DNA of 64,000 bases from Azotobacter vinelandii CA (GCF_000380335.1 NC_021149.1:1550001-1614000), one strand, 5' to 3'. Numbered from the stretch's first letter, positions 45,404 through 55,605 are shown. The notes: generated from the sequence alone by a model not told the origin. Program-made: numbers and translations.

Positions 45404-47062
45404 ATGAGATTGGGTGAACGGCTGGTCCGGGCCGGGCTGGTCACTGAGGATGATGTGCAGCGCGCCTTGGGGTTGCAGCAGCAGGCGGGTGGCCGGCTCG
45501 GCTCCATTTTCATTCGCATGGGCGCGCTTTCCGAGGATGCCTTGCTGGTTGTGCTGCATGAGCAGTTGGGGTTGCCGGTTCTGGACGGGGCCGGGATGCC
45601 GGTCCCGTCCACTGCCTACGCCTTCATGTCCGGTCTTCCGTTACGGCTGGGCTGGTTGCTCGACAACAATGTAGTGCTGTGGGAAGAGGCCGGCAGGGTG
45701 CACGTATTGGCCAAGGACCCGAACGATTCGCGGATCGGGGATCTGCTGGGCTACACCTTCGGTGACCGGGAACTGGTGCGCTATCTGGCCCGCGCTCAGG
45801 ATGTCGACACGCTCGTCGATCAGGTGCGCAGGGAGAGCGCCGTATCCGATCTGTTTCGCGATGATCGCCAGACCCTCAAGAGCCTGATCGAAGAAGCGCC
45901 GGTCGTCGAGCTGGTGAACAATCTCCTGGCGCAGGCGGTCGATTCGGGAGCTTCCGACATTCATGTCGAGCCCGAGGAGACCCGTTTTACCGTGCGGATG
46001 CGAGTCGACGGCGTTCTGCACACGCGCATGGTGCAGCCTTACGAGCGTTATCCGGCGATCGGTTCGCGCATCAAGCTGATCGCCGGGCTGGATATCGCCG
46101 AGAAGCGTTTGCCGCAGGATGGCCGGATTACCTTGCGCCTGAGCGGAAAGGACATGGATATCCGGGTTTCCACGGCGCCGGGAGTTTTCGGCGAGTCGAT
46201 CGTCATGCGGTTGTTGCCGAAGAACCGTGGTGCCCTGTCGCTGGGCAGCCTGGGTTTCGAGTCCGACCATATCGAGTTGCTCAGGCAGTGGCTGGCATTT
46301 CCTAATGGCATTGTGCTAGTAACTGGGCCCACGGGGTCCGGCAAGTCCACGACCCTGTATTCGGCGCTCGAGGAGATGCGCGATGGCAGCAACAAGATCA
46401 TCACCGTGGAGGACCCCGTCGAGTATCAGGTACCGGGCGTGACGCAGATCCAGGCGCACGCGGAAATCGGCTACACCTTCGCTCGTGCGCTGCGGGCCAT
46501 TCTGCGCCAGGACCCGGACACCATCATGATCGGTGAGATTCGCGACCTGGATACCGCGCAGATCGCCATCCAGTCCGCTTTGACAGGGCACCTGGTGTTG
46601 TCGACGCTGCATACCAATGACGCGGTTTCGGCCTTCACCCGCCTGATCGACATGGGGTTGGAGCCTTTTCTGGTGGCCGCTTCGGTGCGCGGTGTTCAGG
46701 CGCAGCGTCTGGTGCGCAAGCTCTGCGGGCATTGCGCGGTGCGCGACGAGGCGCCGGCCTTGCCGGCTGCCTGGCAGGCAATGGGACGTCGCGTCGCGGA
46801 GGGCGACTGGAAACGGGCATGCGGTTGTGCCCATTGCCACCAGACCGGCTATCGCGGTCGCATGGGGATATACGAGTTGGTACCCCTGAGCGCTTCCCTG
46901 CAGCAGTTGGTCAATCGCCAGGCGCCTCTGCAGGAGATGAAGGCGCTGATCAAGGGTCAGGGGCACCGGGGCCTGCTGGAGGATGGATTGATCAAGGCCA
47001 GCAAGGGTCTGACCAGTATCGAGGAGGTCATGCGTGTTGCTTGTGTCGAACAGGAATTCTGA
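45404..47062 (+). CDS. gspE: Type II secretion ATPase GspE
   Basis: 552 aa from the ATG at 45404, which has GAGGGG at 45392-45397. The N-terminal T2SSE domain (RLGERLVRAGLVTEDDVQRA) precedes the ATPase: ASDIHVEPEETRFTVRMRVD, Walker A GPTGSGKSTTLYSALEE near residue 308, ITVEDPVEY, Walker B DPDTIMIGEIRDLDTAQIA and LVLSTLHTNDA. The zinc site is CGHC with CGCAHC. Placement apart from and opposite to the other gsp genes is unusual; P. aeruginosa xcp is also split into two divergent units, but there gspE (xcpR) lies with gspF. Confidence 0.95.
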   Translation: MRLGERLVRAGLVTEDDVQRALGLQQQAGGRLGSIFIRMGALSEDALLVVLHEQLGLPVLDGAGMPVPSTAYAFMSGLPLRLGWLLDNNVVLWEEAGRVHVLAKDPNDSRIGDLLGYTFGDRELVRYLARAQDVDTLVDQVRRESAVSDLFRDDRQTLKSLIEEAPVVELVNNLLAQAVDSGASDIHVEPEETRFTVRMRVDGVLHTRMVQPYERYPAIGSRIKLIAGLDIAEKRLPQDGRITLRLSGKDMDIRVSTAPGVFGESIVMRLLPKNRGALSLGSLGFESDHIELLRQWLAFPNGIVLVTGPTGSGKSTTLYSALEEMRDGSNKIITVEDPVEYQVPGVTQIQAHAEIGYTFARALRAILRQDPDTIMIGEIRDLDTAQIAIQSALTGHLVLSTLHTNDAVSAFTRLIDMGLEPFLVAASVRGVQAQRLVRKLCGHCAVRDEAPALPAAWQAMGRRVAEGDWKRACGCAHCHQTGYRGRMGIYELVPLSASLQQLVNRQAPLQEMKALIKGQGHRGLLEDGLIKASKGLTSIEEVMRVACVEQEF

Positions 47063-47077
47063 GGAGGTATCGAGAGC

Positions 47078-47671
47078 ATGAGTACCAACCTGATGTCCCA
47101 GGCGCTGGCTGTGGATGCCGCGCGAAGGGCACGGGCGAAAGGGCAGAAGCCAGTCGCCCTGTGGCTGACCGGCCTGAGTGGGGCGGGTAAATCGACCATT
47201 GCCAATGCGCTCGAACTGGCGCTGGTCGAACGCGGACGGCATACCTATCTGCTGGACGGCGACAATGTGCGCATGGGGCTGTGTCGCGATCTCGGATTCA
47301 GCGATGCCGACCGCGAAGAAAACATACGCCGTGTCGCCGAAGTGGCCCACCTGTTCGTGGATGCCGGTCTGATCGTGATCAGCGCTTTCATTTCCCCGTT
47401 CCGGCGGGATCGGGCCATCGCCCGGGAAGTCATCGGCAACGGAGCCTTCATCGAGATCTTCGTGGACACGCCGCTGGCCGAGTGCGAGCGTCGCGATCCC
47501 AAGGGGTTGTATGGCAAGGCTCGCCAGGGGTTGATCAAGAATTTCACGGGCATCGATTCGGCCTACGAGCCGCCGGTCGATCCGCACATCCGCATCGATA
47601 CCCTGAAGGACGATTTGCCGACGGCGGTGGCCCGGATACTGGACTATCTGGACAAGTGGGAGAGGGCATGA
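47078..47671 (+). CDS. cysC: Adenylylsulfate (APS) kinase
   Basis: Phosphorylates APS to PAPS, the sulfate donor. 197 aa. Start ATG at 47078 behind a strong GAGGAGGT at 47061-47068. P-loop [72 protein letters not shown]. It lacks a fused sulfurylase (CysN) domain and no cysD or cysN is nearby. Pseudomonads usually assimilate sulfate through APS directly, so a lone cysC suggests PAPS made for sulfation. Overlaps the next gene by 4 bases. Confidence 0.95.
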   Translation: MSTNLMSQALAVDAARRARAKGQKPVALWLTGLSGAGKSTIANALELALVERGRHTYLLDGDNVRMGLCRDLGFSDADREENIRRVAEVAHLFVDAGLIVISAFISPFRRDRAIAREVIGNGAFIEIFVDTPLAECERRDPKGLYGKARQGLIKNFTGIDSAYEPPVDPHIRIDTLKDDLPTAVARILDYLDKWERA

Positions 47672-49080
47672 AAACCCTGGCGATCATTGGCGCGGGTTTC
47701 AGTGGGGTCGTTACCGCCATCCAGTTCCTGCGGCATGCTTCGCTGGGAACGAAGGTCGTTCTGATCGATCGATCCGCGGCCATGGGCCCGGGGCTGGCTT
47801 ATGGCACCGACAGCCCGGATCATCTACTGAATGTGCCGGCCGGCAACATGAGTGCTCTGGCCGACGACCCCGACTCCTTCCTGCGCTTCTGCCAGGAGCG
47901 GATGGAGGGGGCGACGGCTCGTTCCTTCGCGACGCGCCGGTCTTACGGCGAATATCTGGCAGCGCTGCTGGACGCCGCCGAGCGCGACTGTCCGGCCGGC
48001 CTGTCCTTGCAGCGGGTGCGTGGCGAGGTGTGCTGTCTGAGGCCCCAGGGAAATGGTGCCGTCGTCGAGTTGGCTGGTGGCGAGGTGATTTCGGCCGATC
48101 GGGTCGTCCTGGCGTGCGGGCATTTCCCGCCGTCGGAGCCGCCCGGACTGCTATCCGCCGCCGAGGCGGGGCTCTACCTGCGTGATCCCTGGAAGGGGGA
48201 CCTCTGTGGGTTCGTCGACAAGGGCAAGCCGGTCTTGTTGCTGGGGGCTGGCCTGACGGCGCTGGACGTGGCCGTGGACCTGTTGCGTCGCAGGCCGCAG
48301 GGCCGCGTTTACCTGTTGTCGCGCCGAGGGCTGCGTCCGCTTGCGCATCGCCTGCGGCGAAGCGGCTCACCGTCTTCCCTGGACGTGGGTCTGCGCCTGC
48401 TGGGGATGCAGCCGACCATCCGTGGTTACCTGCGCGAGATGCGCCGGCAGTACCGGCAACTGGCGAGTGTCGCGGGGGATGATCCGGGCTGGCGGGATTT
48501 GATCGCCGCCCTGCGTCCCCATACTCCGCAGTTGTGGGGGCGTCTTCCGGAGGAAGAGCGCCGCCGGTTTCTCCGCCATGTGCAGCCTTTCTGGGAGGTG
48601 CATCGGCACCTGGCCGCCCCCGAGTCCCATCAGCGTTTTCAGGATGGACTGGCCAATGGTTCCATCGAGGCCCTGAAAGGGCGGATCGGCTCCGTCGAGG
48701 TTTGCTCGGGGGCCTTGCGGGTGAGTGTCCGGTTGCGGGGCAGCCGGCAGGTCGAGTCCATCGAGGTCGGCGGCATCGTCAATTGCACGGGACCCAACGC
48801 CGATCTGCGCAGGCTGGACAATGCGCTCATCGCCCAGTTGCTCGCGGAGGGGCATGTGCAGCCCGATGCTCATGGCCTCGGCTTGTCCGTGGACGAGCGG
48901 CTGGCCGTGAGAGATGCACGGGGAAGCGCCGCGTCCTGGTTGAGTTATGTGGGGCCAATGCTCCGGGCGAATTTCTGGGAGGCAACTGCCGTTCCCGAGT
49001 TGCGTCAGCATGCCAAATCCCTGGCGATCAGGTTGGCGGAAGACTTGCGGAGCGTCACTGCCCGCGATTCGCGCGACTAG
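47668..49080 (+). CDS. FAD/NAD(P)-binding protein of unknown substrate
   Basis: 470 aa. FAD-binding Rossmann motif [20 protein letters not shown] at the N-terminus, [20 protein letters not shown], a second nucleotide-binding motif [19 protein letters not shown] near residue 190, and [12 protein letters not shown] near 373. It belongs to the COG4529-like FAD/NAD(P)-binding group (NAD_binding_9). Coupling to cysC through an ATGA overlap suggests a shared role in sulfur chemistry or in glycan modification, but the reaction cannot be told from sequence. Confidence 0.75.
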   Translation: MKTLAIIGAGFSGVVTAIQFLRHASLGTKVVLIDRSAAMGPGLAYGTDSPDHLLNVPAGNMSALADDPDSFLRFCQERMEGATARSFATRRSYGEYLAALLDAAERDCPAGLSLQRVRGEVCCLRPQGNGAVVELAGGEVISADRVVLACGHFPPSEPPGLLSAAEAGLYLRDPWKGDLCGFVDKGKPVLLLGAGLTALDVAVDLLRRRPQGRVYLLSRRGLRPLAHRLRRSGSPSSLDVGLRLLGMQPTIRGYLREMRRQYRQLASVAGDDPGWRDLIAALRPHTPQLWGRLPEEERRRFLRHVQPFWEVHRHLAAPESHQRFQDGLANGSIEALKGRIGSVEVCSGALRVSVRLRGSRQVESIEVGGIVNCTGPNADLRRLDNALIAQLLAEGHVQPDAHGLGLSVDERLAVRDARGSAASWLSYVGPMLRANFWEATAVPELRQHAKSLAIRLAEDLRSVTARDSRD

Positions 49081-49087
49081 GAGTCGT

Positions 49088-50362
49088 ATGAGGTTTTTGC
49101 TTGTATATAAAGGAAATTATCTGGCCGAGTTGCGTGGACCGGAGCTCCGTTATCTTTCTCTGGCCCGCGAACTGGTCCGCCAGGGTCACGACGCTGTACT
49201 GGCCGGGCGGTCGGCCGACGATGCGAGGTTGCCATCGGGCGTTCGGTTCGTTGCCGTCACCGATGTTTTCCGCCTGATCGCTTCGTTCGCTCTTGCCGAT
49301 GTGATTGTTTTGCACGGTGGGGGACCCGTACTTCTGTTTCTGGCGCTCGCTGCGGGTTTCGGTGGGAAGACGCTTGTTCTGGATGGTTATGTCCCGCACT
49401 GGATCGAGCTGGATGCTCTCATGAGGCGTAATAAGCGTCTCGCGCGGATGAAGATACTGATAAAAAGTCATTTCAATGCTGCGCGCAACCTGCTGGGAGG
49501 CTTGACCTTCAATGGCGTGATCGTGGCCAACAAGCGGCAACTGGATCTGTTCAGAGGTTCGTTGGCGCCTTTTTTTTTGACCCGCGAATTCAAGCGTATT
49601 TCCATAATTCCCTTCGGTTGCGATGCCTGCGGGGCTTTCGACAGGGAACGGGGAAGGGAGCTGTTGGGGCAATTGGCCGGTCGGCAATTTCAAGAGAATG
49701 ATTTTCTGGTCGGATGGTTGGGTGGGGTTTATGGCTGGTTCGATCTCGATTCGGTGATGCGTGGCGTTTCGGGGGCGATCGTCGAAAACAGGAACATAAA
49801 GATAATTTTTTTCGGGGCTGATGAGTTCCGTCAGGCCGAATTGCTGCGCTCCGTCGGGGAGGAGGCCTGGGCGAATGTCGTTTTCATGCCTTGGGTGGAG
49901 TTTTCCAGGCGCTTCGAATATTGGGCGGGACTCGATGTTTCTCTGGTGTGGGGAGCCGAGGGCTATGAGAACGACTATGCGTCGAGAACGAGGAACTTCG
50001 ATTGTCTGACCCTGGGCTTGCCGATCGTGCAGAACATGGATGACGAGTGGGGGGTGAGGCTCGAACGCGAAGGCGCTGGCCTGGTGGTGGACAGGACTAC
50101 CTTGGGCGAGACGCTTTCGAGTCTCAGCCGTTCTCCCGAGCGACTTTCCGATATGCGTCGAGCGTTGCGGGCCCTGGCTCCGCGCTTTTCCTGGACGGGC
50201 TTCGCCGAGCGACTGGGCACCTTGGTATCGAAGTCCTCCATGACGGTCATGCGGAGAATGGCGGGCCTGGCTGGTTTCGTATTGCTGGTGCCGGCCCTTC
50301 TGCTTTTCTTCACCTACGCCCTGGTCAAGGTGGTCTCGAGAACCGAATGCGCTACAAGCTGA
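49088..50362 (+). CDS. GT-B glycosyltransferase-like protein with C-terminal membrane helix
   Basis: 424 aa. MRFLLVYKGNYLAELRGPEL and LSLARELVRQGHDAVLAGRS form an N-terminal GT-B Rossmann half. IIPFGCDACGAFDRERGREL and RTRNFDCLTLGLPIVQNMDD mark the C-terminal, donor-binding half. A helix at the end (LAGFVLLVPALLLFFTYALV) would anchor it. It starts 7 bp after the FAD gene and overlaps the next gene by 16 bases, so the four genes from cysC form one unit. The sugar is unknown. Confidence 0.7.
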   Translation: MRFLLVYKGNYLAELRGPELRYLSLARELVRQGHDAVLAGRSADDARLPSGVRFVAVTDVFRLIASFALADVIVLHGGGPVLLFLALAAGFGGKTLVLDGYVPHWIELDALMRRNKRLARMKILIKSHFNAARNLLGGLTFNGVIVANKRQLDLFRGSLAPFFLTREFKRISIIPFGCDACGAFDRERGRELLGQLAGRQFQENDFLVGWLGGVYGWFDLDSVMRGVSGAIVENRNIKIIFFGADEFRQAELLRSVGEEAWANVVFMPWVEFSRRFEYWAGLDVSLVWGAEGYENDYASRTRNFDCLTLGLPIVQNMDDEWGVRLEREGAGLVVDRTTLGETLSSLSRSPERLSDMRRALRALAPRFSWTGFAERLGTLVSKSSMTVMRRMAGLAGFVLLVPALLLFFTYALVKVVSRTECATS

Positions 50363-51453
50363 ATATCCTGGGTACCCGGGGTGTCCCTGCCGCCTATGGT
50401 GGATTCGAAACCTTTGCGGAACGGCTGTCGCTATTTCTCGTCGACAAGGGCTGGGAGGTTACCGTCTATTGCCAGAGCTGCGGTCGTGGGAGTCTTTCGG
50501 AGAGCTTTTGGAAAGGGATTCGTCGTGTCGAAATCCCCGTGCGGCGAGACGATGGACTGGGTTCGATGATGTTCGACTGGAAAGCCACCCATCATGCGTT
50601 ATCGCAGGAAGGTATTTTCCTGACGCTTGGTTATAACACCGCAATCTTTAATCTGCTCCAGCGGCTGAAGGGGCAAACCAATATCATCAATATGGATGGT
50701 ATCGAGTGGCGCCGAGCCAAGTGGGGACGTTCGGCCAAGGCCTGGTTCTGGATGAACGAATACGCTGCATGCCGAATCGGTAATCATCTGGTAGCGGACC
50801 ATCCTGTGATCAAGGAGCACCTGATCGCCCGTGCCAGGCCCGAAAAGATTACGGTGATACCTTATGGCGCCGATGAGGTCCTTGATGCCGATTCGCGGCA
50901 ACTCGCGTCCTACGGCGTCGAGCCGGGGCATTTTTCCGTGGTCATCGCGCGTCCCGAGCCGGAGAATTCGCTGTTGGAGATCGTGCGTGCCTTCAGCCGC
51001 ACCGAACGCGGACATAAGTTGCTCGTACTGGGCGATTTGAAGCCGGAGCGCAATCCTTTCCATCGTTCGGTCATGAGTGCTGCAAGCGATGAGGTGATTT
51101 TTCCCGGTGCGATATATGAGCTCTTCATCGTGCAGGCATTACGCTTTTTCAGTCGCTTCTATCTGCATGGCCATCGTGTCGGCGGTACCAATCCCTCCCT
51201 GGTCGAGGCTCTGGGTGCAGGTTGTGCGATCATTGCCTACGACAATCCGTTCAATCGATGGGTGGCTGGCTCTGGAGCCGCCTATTTCGGAGATGAAGCG
51301 GCTTGTGCCGATTTGCTCGATGAACTTCTGACGGACGAGACGTCCGTCAGGAACATGAGAGCTGCGAGCCGTGAGCGTTTTCGGGCAGGCTATAAATGGA
51401 GCGATGTATTGAACGAATATGAACGGCTCCTGGTCCACTGGTATCCCGCTTGA
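50347..51453 (+). CDS. Glycosyltransferase with DUF1972-type N-terminus
   Basis: 368 aa from the ATG at 50347. KLNILGTRGVPAAYGGFETF is the DUF1972 signature, found in rhamnosyltransferase-like GT-B enzymes. The C-terminal GT1/GT4 part has ITVIPYGADE, LLVLGDLKPERNPF and VGGTNPSLVEALGAGCAIIA. With dTDP-rhamnose made by rmlBDAC in this window, rhamnose is a reasonable donor guess. The N-terminus of the frame upstream to 50047 is inside the previous gene. Confidence 0.82.
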   Translation: MRYKLNILGTRGVPAAYGGFETFAERLSLFLVDKGWEVTVYCQSCGRGSLSESFWKGIRRVEIPVRRDDGLGSMMFDWKATHHALSQEGIFLTLGYNTAIFNLLQRLKGQTNIINMDGIEWRRAKWGRSAKAWFWMNEYAACRIGNHLVADHPVIKEHLIARARPEKITVIPYGADEVLDADSRQLASYGVEPGHFSVVIARPEPENSLLEIVRAFSRTERGHKLLVLGDLKPERNPFHRSVMSAASDEVIFPGAIYELFIVQALRFFSRFYLHGHRVGGTNPSLVEALGAGCAIIAYDNPFNRWVAGSGAAYFGDEAACADLLDELLTDETSVRNMRAASRERFRAGYKWSDVLNEYERLLVHWYPA

Positions 51454-51683
51454 CTCCAGGGGATTTTCCTGATCTCGAACAGACGAGTCTTTGGTTCTTT
51501 CCAGGGAAGTATGTACGTGCCTTTCTGATATCGTTTCGCGCGGCCCGGTATCCGATACCATGATGTCAATTCGCGATTAGATCGAGTCGAAGGGGAATGT
51601 CGCCATAGAGCAGGGTCGCCAGATCGAGGTTTTGAACTCTGCTTCGTTCGGCGGCATACCCTCGGACTCCAAAAGGACATGTT

Positions 51684-53063
51684 TTGATTCCCCGTTTTCA
51701 GCCGACTTTCGCCGAGCGCTACCCCGTCCCTCTGTTCGTGGCGCTGTTGGACCTGTTTTTTGTCATTGCTGCAGCCCTCCTGGCCCATCAGTTTCGTTTC
51801 GATAATTTCGACATGTCGGGGCGTTACAACACCGCGACATTGCTGAGCGCGATCGTTGTCGTTTTTTGCCTGGCGCTGGCCGGGGTTTACGGTTCGCAAC
51901 GTGGTCGACCCTTCCAGCGCCAATTCAGTGTGCTGACCTTTGCCTGGCTCGTCGCGGCAGGCATATTGCTTTCGCTTTCCTTCCTGCTCAAGGTGTCGGA
52001 AAGCTACTCACGGCTCTGGTTCGTGAGCATGCTGTTGCTGGGGTGGTCCCTGAGCCTGCTGTTGCGTTTGGTGGCCTTCCTGCTGCTACGCCACCTGCGT
52101 GCCCTGGGGCGAAACCTGAAAACCGTACTCCTGGTGGATTCGGGAGGCAGTTCCGCCGGCCAACTGAGCGATGGGCGCGCGCTCGAGGAGCATGGTTTCA
52201 GGGTGGTTCACAGCCTGCCATTCAGTCGCGACCCGGACTGGCTGGATACCTTGGTCGCCGGGGTCAGGCAACATGGTGTGCATGAGGTATGGCTCTGTCT
52301 TCCTCTCGGCGAGGGGGGAGCCATCCGCTCGATTCTCTACGCATTGCGTCACCATACGGTAGAGATACGTTTCATTCCCGAATGGGACGATATCCGCCTG
52401 TTCAATCACCGCATCAGTCATATCGCCGGCCTCTATACCCTGGACCTGAGCTTCAGCCCGATGAACGGTCCGGCGCGACTGATCAAGCGGCTGGAGGATC
52501 TGCTGATCGCCATTCCCGTCATGGTATTGATCCTGCCTCTCTGTCTCCTGATCGGCCTGGCCGTCAAGCTCACCTCTCGGGGGCCTATGCTGTTCAAGCA
52601 GTACCGCACCGGCATCAACGGCAAGCGCTTCAAGGTCTACAAGTTCCGCTCGATGGTGGTGCACCGGGAGAAGGACGGCGAGGTGACCCAGGCCTGCCGT
52701 AACGATGCGCGCGTCACGCTCCTGGGAGCCTTCCTGCGGCGCACCAGCCTCGACGAACTGCCGCAGTTCTTCAACGTGCTGCAGGGGCGCATGTCCATCG
52801 TCGGTCCGCGTCCCCATGCCCTGGAGCACAACGAGTACTACAAGGATCTGGTCGAGTCCTACATGCAGCGCCACAAGGTCAAGCCGGGCATCACCGGCTG
52901 GGCGCAAGTCTGTGGCTACCGGGGCGAGACGGATACCTTGGAGAAGATGCAGAAGCGGGTGGAGTACGACCTCTGGTACATCGACAACTGGTCGTTGTGG
53001 CTGGACCTGAAGATCATCTTCCTGACGGTGTTCAAGGGGTTCGTCGGCAAGAATGCCTATTGA
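51684..53063 (+). CDS. Undecaprenyl-phosphate sugar phosphotransferase (WcaJ-like)
   Basis: 459 aa polyprenol-phosphate hexose-1-phosphate transferase that starts a repeat unit on the lipid carrier. The start is a TTG at 51684, supported by AAAAGGA at 51671-51677 with 6-base spacing; the nearby ATG at 51679 is out of frame and stops at once. About four N-terminal helices, a CoA-binding-like middle and the C-terminal catalytic block: KRLEDLLIAIPVMVLILPL, FKVYKFRSMV, RRTSLDELPQFFNVLQG, SIVGPRPHALEHNEYY and PGITGWAQVCGYRGET. It ends with a membrane-associated FLTVFKGFVGKNAY. The preceding 230 bp gap holds no gene. Confidence 0.92.
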   Translation: MIPRFQPTFAERYPVPLFVALLDLFFVIAAALLAHQFRFDNFDMSGRYNTATLLSAIVVVFCLALAGVYGSQRGRPFQRQFSVLTFAWLVAAGILLSLSFLLKVSESYSRLWFVSMLLLGWSLSLLLRLVAFLLLRHLRALGRNLKTVLLVDSGGSSAGQLSDGRALEEHGFRVVHSLPFSRDPDWLDTLVAGVRQHGVHEVWLCLPLGEGGAIRSILYALRHHTVEIRFIPEWDDIRLFNHRISHIAGLYTLDLSFSPMNGPARLIKRLEDLLIAIPVMVLILPLCLLIGLAVKLTSRGPMLFKQYRTGINGKRFKVYKFRSMVVHREKDGEVTQACRNDARVTLLGAFLRRTSLDELPQFFNVLQGRMSIVGPRPHALEHNEYYKDLVESYMQRHKVKPGITGWAQVCGYRGETDTLEKMQKRVEYDLWYIDNWSLWLDLKIIFLTVFKGFVGKNAY

Positions 53064-53848
53064 GTGAGTCCCGGCTCTTTCAAGACCTTCGCTTGCTTGC
53101 CGGCGAGGGCCGTGGGAGGGCACCGCCAGTTGGCGGATGGCCGAAGCCTTCCACCATGGTGGACAAGCCTGCGGTGTTGTCCACGAACTGCGAAGGGATT
53201 TATCCGCGGTCGGGTGGCGGCAGAGACGTTCCGTCTGTCCGACCGGGCAAGGCTTTCCCATCCCATCCTGTGGCTGGTCCGATTCCGCATTCCCACCCGT
53301 TCTTCCTGTCCTTGGCTCGGCCATGCGGCTGCGGCGGCCGGCTGTCCGATTGATATCGAATAGCTCGACTATTGACGTCATAAGGCCATTGTCCATCCTG
53401 TTTCCGGTCGATGTGTAACTCACGGACAGCGGCCAGGTTCGACTTCTCATGAGGAATTGGTTTCCGATTCATGACGATAATTTATCCGGGAATTAGTTCG
53501 CCGTTTCGTGAAGGGAGAAAGAACAGTCAAATCAAAGATTAATGGTGGCTTCCAAGGTGATCGCTCGAACTCTTCGTGTTTTTCGACTCTGTTTTTTTTG
53601 CCTTGCCTTATCTCTTCTTGCCTACAATTTGTCTGCATGCTGCAAGCCGGATTTTTCATGCGGGATGATGGCAATTTGATGGCTTGATGCCATTCGTTAA
53701 ACGGACTGAGCTATGCGTAGCCGAAGGAATATGGCTGTCAAGGCGCGAAGAAACATTTGGTCGGAACGGAGACATCCGGTCTTTGGGGCTCGGATCGCGT
53801 GTGATAACGTACCGCCTTTATTTTTTTACCTTATCCGAGCGACACAGT
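53064..53848. other. Long intergenic region before the type I secretion operon
   Basis: 785 bp with no gene that I can support. A repeat with two hairpins lies at 53135-53184, and a REP-like GGGATTTATCCGCGGTCGG follows at 53197-53215. From 53470 the DNA becomes AT-richer. TACAAT (53623-53628) with TTGCCT upstream (53598-53603, spacing 19) is a weak promoter candidate for the secretion operon. The frame of the ABC gene is open from 53684, but codons before 53849 show no homology. Confidence 0.5.
53135..53184. repeat. GTGGATGG/GTGGACAA repeat, copy 1
   Basis: GGATGGCCGAAGCCTTCCAC (53135-53154 less one base) and GGTGGACAAGCCTGCGGTGT followed by TGTCCAC (to 53184) form two successive hairpins. 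The same module occurs at 58370-58423 and, in a longer version, inside hrpA at 60399-60515. Confidence 0.65.
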
Positions 53849-55591
53849 ATGCGTAATGTACGTGAGAACAGCCTGCAGGCTGCCCTCAAGATCTGCAAAG
53901 GCAGTTTCATTTCGGTCGGCTTCTTCAGTTTTTTCGTCAATGCACTGATGCTGGTCCCTTCCTTTTATATGCTCCAAGTATATGGACGAGTTCTGACCAG
54001 CGGAAGCATAACTACACTTTTGATGCTCACGCTTATCATGACCGCGCTCATGGTGACTATGGGCTCTCTGGAATGGACGCGCTCCCGGATCATGGTCCGC
54101 ATCAGCAGCAGGCTGGATGCTCTGCTCGGGCGAGATGTATACCGGGCGAGTTTCAAGCGGGCACTGGACAGTGGCGGAATGGATGCTTCGGCGCAACCGC
54201 TCAATGATCTGACCGGACTGCGGCAGTTCCTGACGGGAGCCGGACTTTTCGCATTCTTCGATGCTCCCTGGTTGCCGGTTTATATCGGGGTCATGTTCTT
54301 TTTCCATCCGTGGTATGGCTGGATCGCCATTGCCAGCGCGATCGTTCTGCTCTGCCTGGCCGCATTGAACGAGAAACTTACCGGCAAGGCCCTGGCGGAA
54401 GCCAATAAACAAAATATCGCGGCCAATCTTTATACCACCAAGAATTTGCGCAATGCCGAAGTGATCCAGTCCATGGGCATGTTGCATAGCCTCATTGCCC
54501 GCTGGAGTGTGCGCCAGAATAAAGTTTTGCACTTGCAATCGGTCGCCAGCGACAAGAGCGGTTTCATCACTTCTCTGTCGAAAACGTTCCGAATGCTCGT
54601 CCAGTCGCTGATTCTTGGTGTGGGCGCCTATCTGGCCGTCAAGCAGGAAATCAATCCCGGCCTGATGATCGCCGGTTCGCTTCTGCTGGGACGGGCACTG
54701 GCGCCGATCGACATGATGATCGGCGGTTGGAAGGGGTTCATCACCGCCCGTTCGCAGTATGCGCGACTCAACGAGATTCTCGACCGGCAGAAATCCGAAC
54801 AGGAGCGCATGTCGTTGCCGGCGCCCGAGGGCCGTGTCCAGGTGGAAAACCTGGTCGTCGGCGCGCCCGGTTCGAAGACGCCGATCCTGAAGAACATCAG
54901 CTTCACCGTGCCGGCCGGTTCGGTCGTCGGCATCATCGGCCCGAGTGCCTCGGGCAAGTCCACCCTCGCCAGGGCACTGCTCGGCGTATGGGCGCCCCAG
55001 CACGGCGTGGTGCGCCTGGACGGCGCCGACATCAACAATTGGGACAAACGGGAACTCGGACCCCATATCGGCTACCTGCCCCAGGACATCGAACTCTTCG
55101 AGGGCAGCATCAGCGAGAACATCGCCCGCTTCGGCGAGATCGAGCCGGACAAGGTGATCCAGGCCGCCAGGATGGCCGGCGTGCACGAGATGATCCTGCA
55201 ACTGCCGGATGGTTACGACACCGTGATCGGCAGTGAAGGGATCAGCCTCTCCGGCGGTCAGCGCCAGCGCGTGGGGCTGGCCCGTGCCCTCTATGGCAAC
55301 CCGCGCCTGCTGGTCCTCGACGAGCCGAACTCCAACCTGGACGACGTGGGCGAGCGCGCCCTGGCCAGTGCCATCCGGCAAATCAAGGCGACCGATGCAA
55401 CCATTTTCATCATTACCCATCGAACCAACATCCTGGCCCAGTTGGACTCGTTGCTGGTGATGCACAACGGTACGCTCGCGCTTTCCGGCCCGCGCGACAA
55501 GGTGCTGGCCGAGCTCGCCGCTCAGCAGCAGACGGATCTGGCCAAGCAGGCCAGGATCTCGCCCGACGCCGCCCAGGCCGGCAAGGCTTGA
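53849..55591 (+). CDS. Type I secretion ABC transporter (AprD/PrtD-like)
   Basis: 580 aa from the ATG at 53849. Inner-membrane ATPase that drives one-step export through HlyD and TolC partners. The membrane domain has VPSFYMLQVYGRVLTSGS and FFDAPWLPVYIGVMFFFHPW, typical of the AprD/PrtD group; there is no C39 peptidase domain. The ATPase has GIIGPSASGKSTLARALLG, LPQDIELFEGSISENIARF, LSGGQRQRVGLARALYG and VLDEPNSNLDDVGE. It starts a three-gene operon. Confidence 0.93.
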   Translation: MRNVRENSLQAALKICKGSFISVGFFSFFVNALMLVPSFYMLQVYGRVLTSGSITTLLMLTLIMTALMVTMGSLEWTRSRIMVRISSRLDALLGRDVYRASFKRALDSGGMDASAQPLNDLTGLRQFLTGAGLFAFFDAPWLPVYIGVMFFFHPWYGWIAIASAIVLLCLAALNEKLTGKALAEANKQNIAANLYTTKNLRNAEVIQSMGMLHSLIARWSVRQNKVLHLQSVASDKSGFITSLSKTFRMLVQSLILGVGAYLAVKQEINPGLMIAGSLLLGRALAPIDMMIGGWKGFITARSQYARLNEILDRQKSEQERMSLPAPEGRVQVENLVVGAPGSKTPILKNISFTVPAGSVVGIIGPSASGKSTLARALLGVWAPQHGVVRLDGADINNWDKRELGPHIGYLPQDIELFEGSISENIARFGEIEPDKVIQAARMAGVHEMILQLPDGYDTVIGSEGISLSGGQRQRVGLARALYGNPRLLVLDEPNSNLDDVGERALASAIRQIKATDATIFIITHRTNILAQLDSLLVMHNGTLALSGPRDKVLAELAAQQQTDLAKQARISPDAAQAGKA

Positions 55592-55605
55592 ACAGAGAGA
55601 CACAA

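Noticed and set aside
45160-45612. Minus-strand frame overlapping the start of gspE
   Set aside because: Composition is Pro/Ser/Arg-rich; it covers REP copies and the gspE 5' end.
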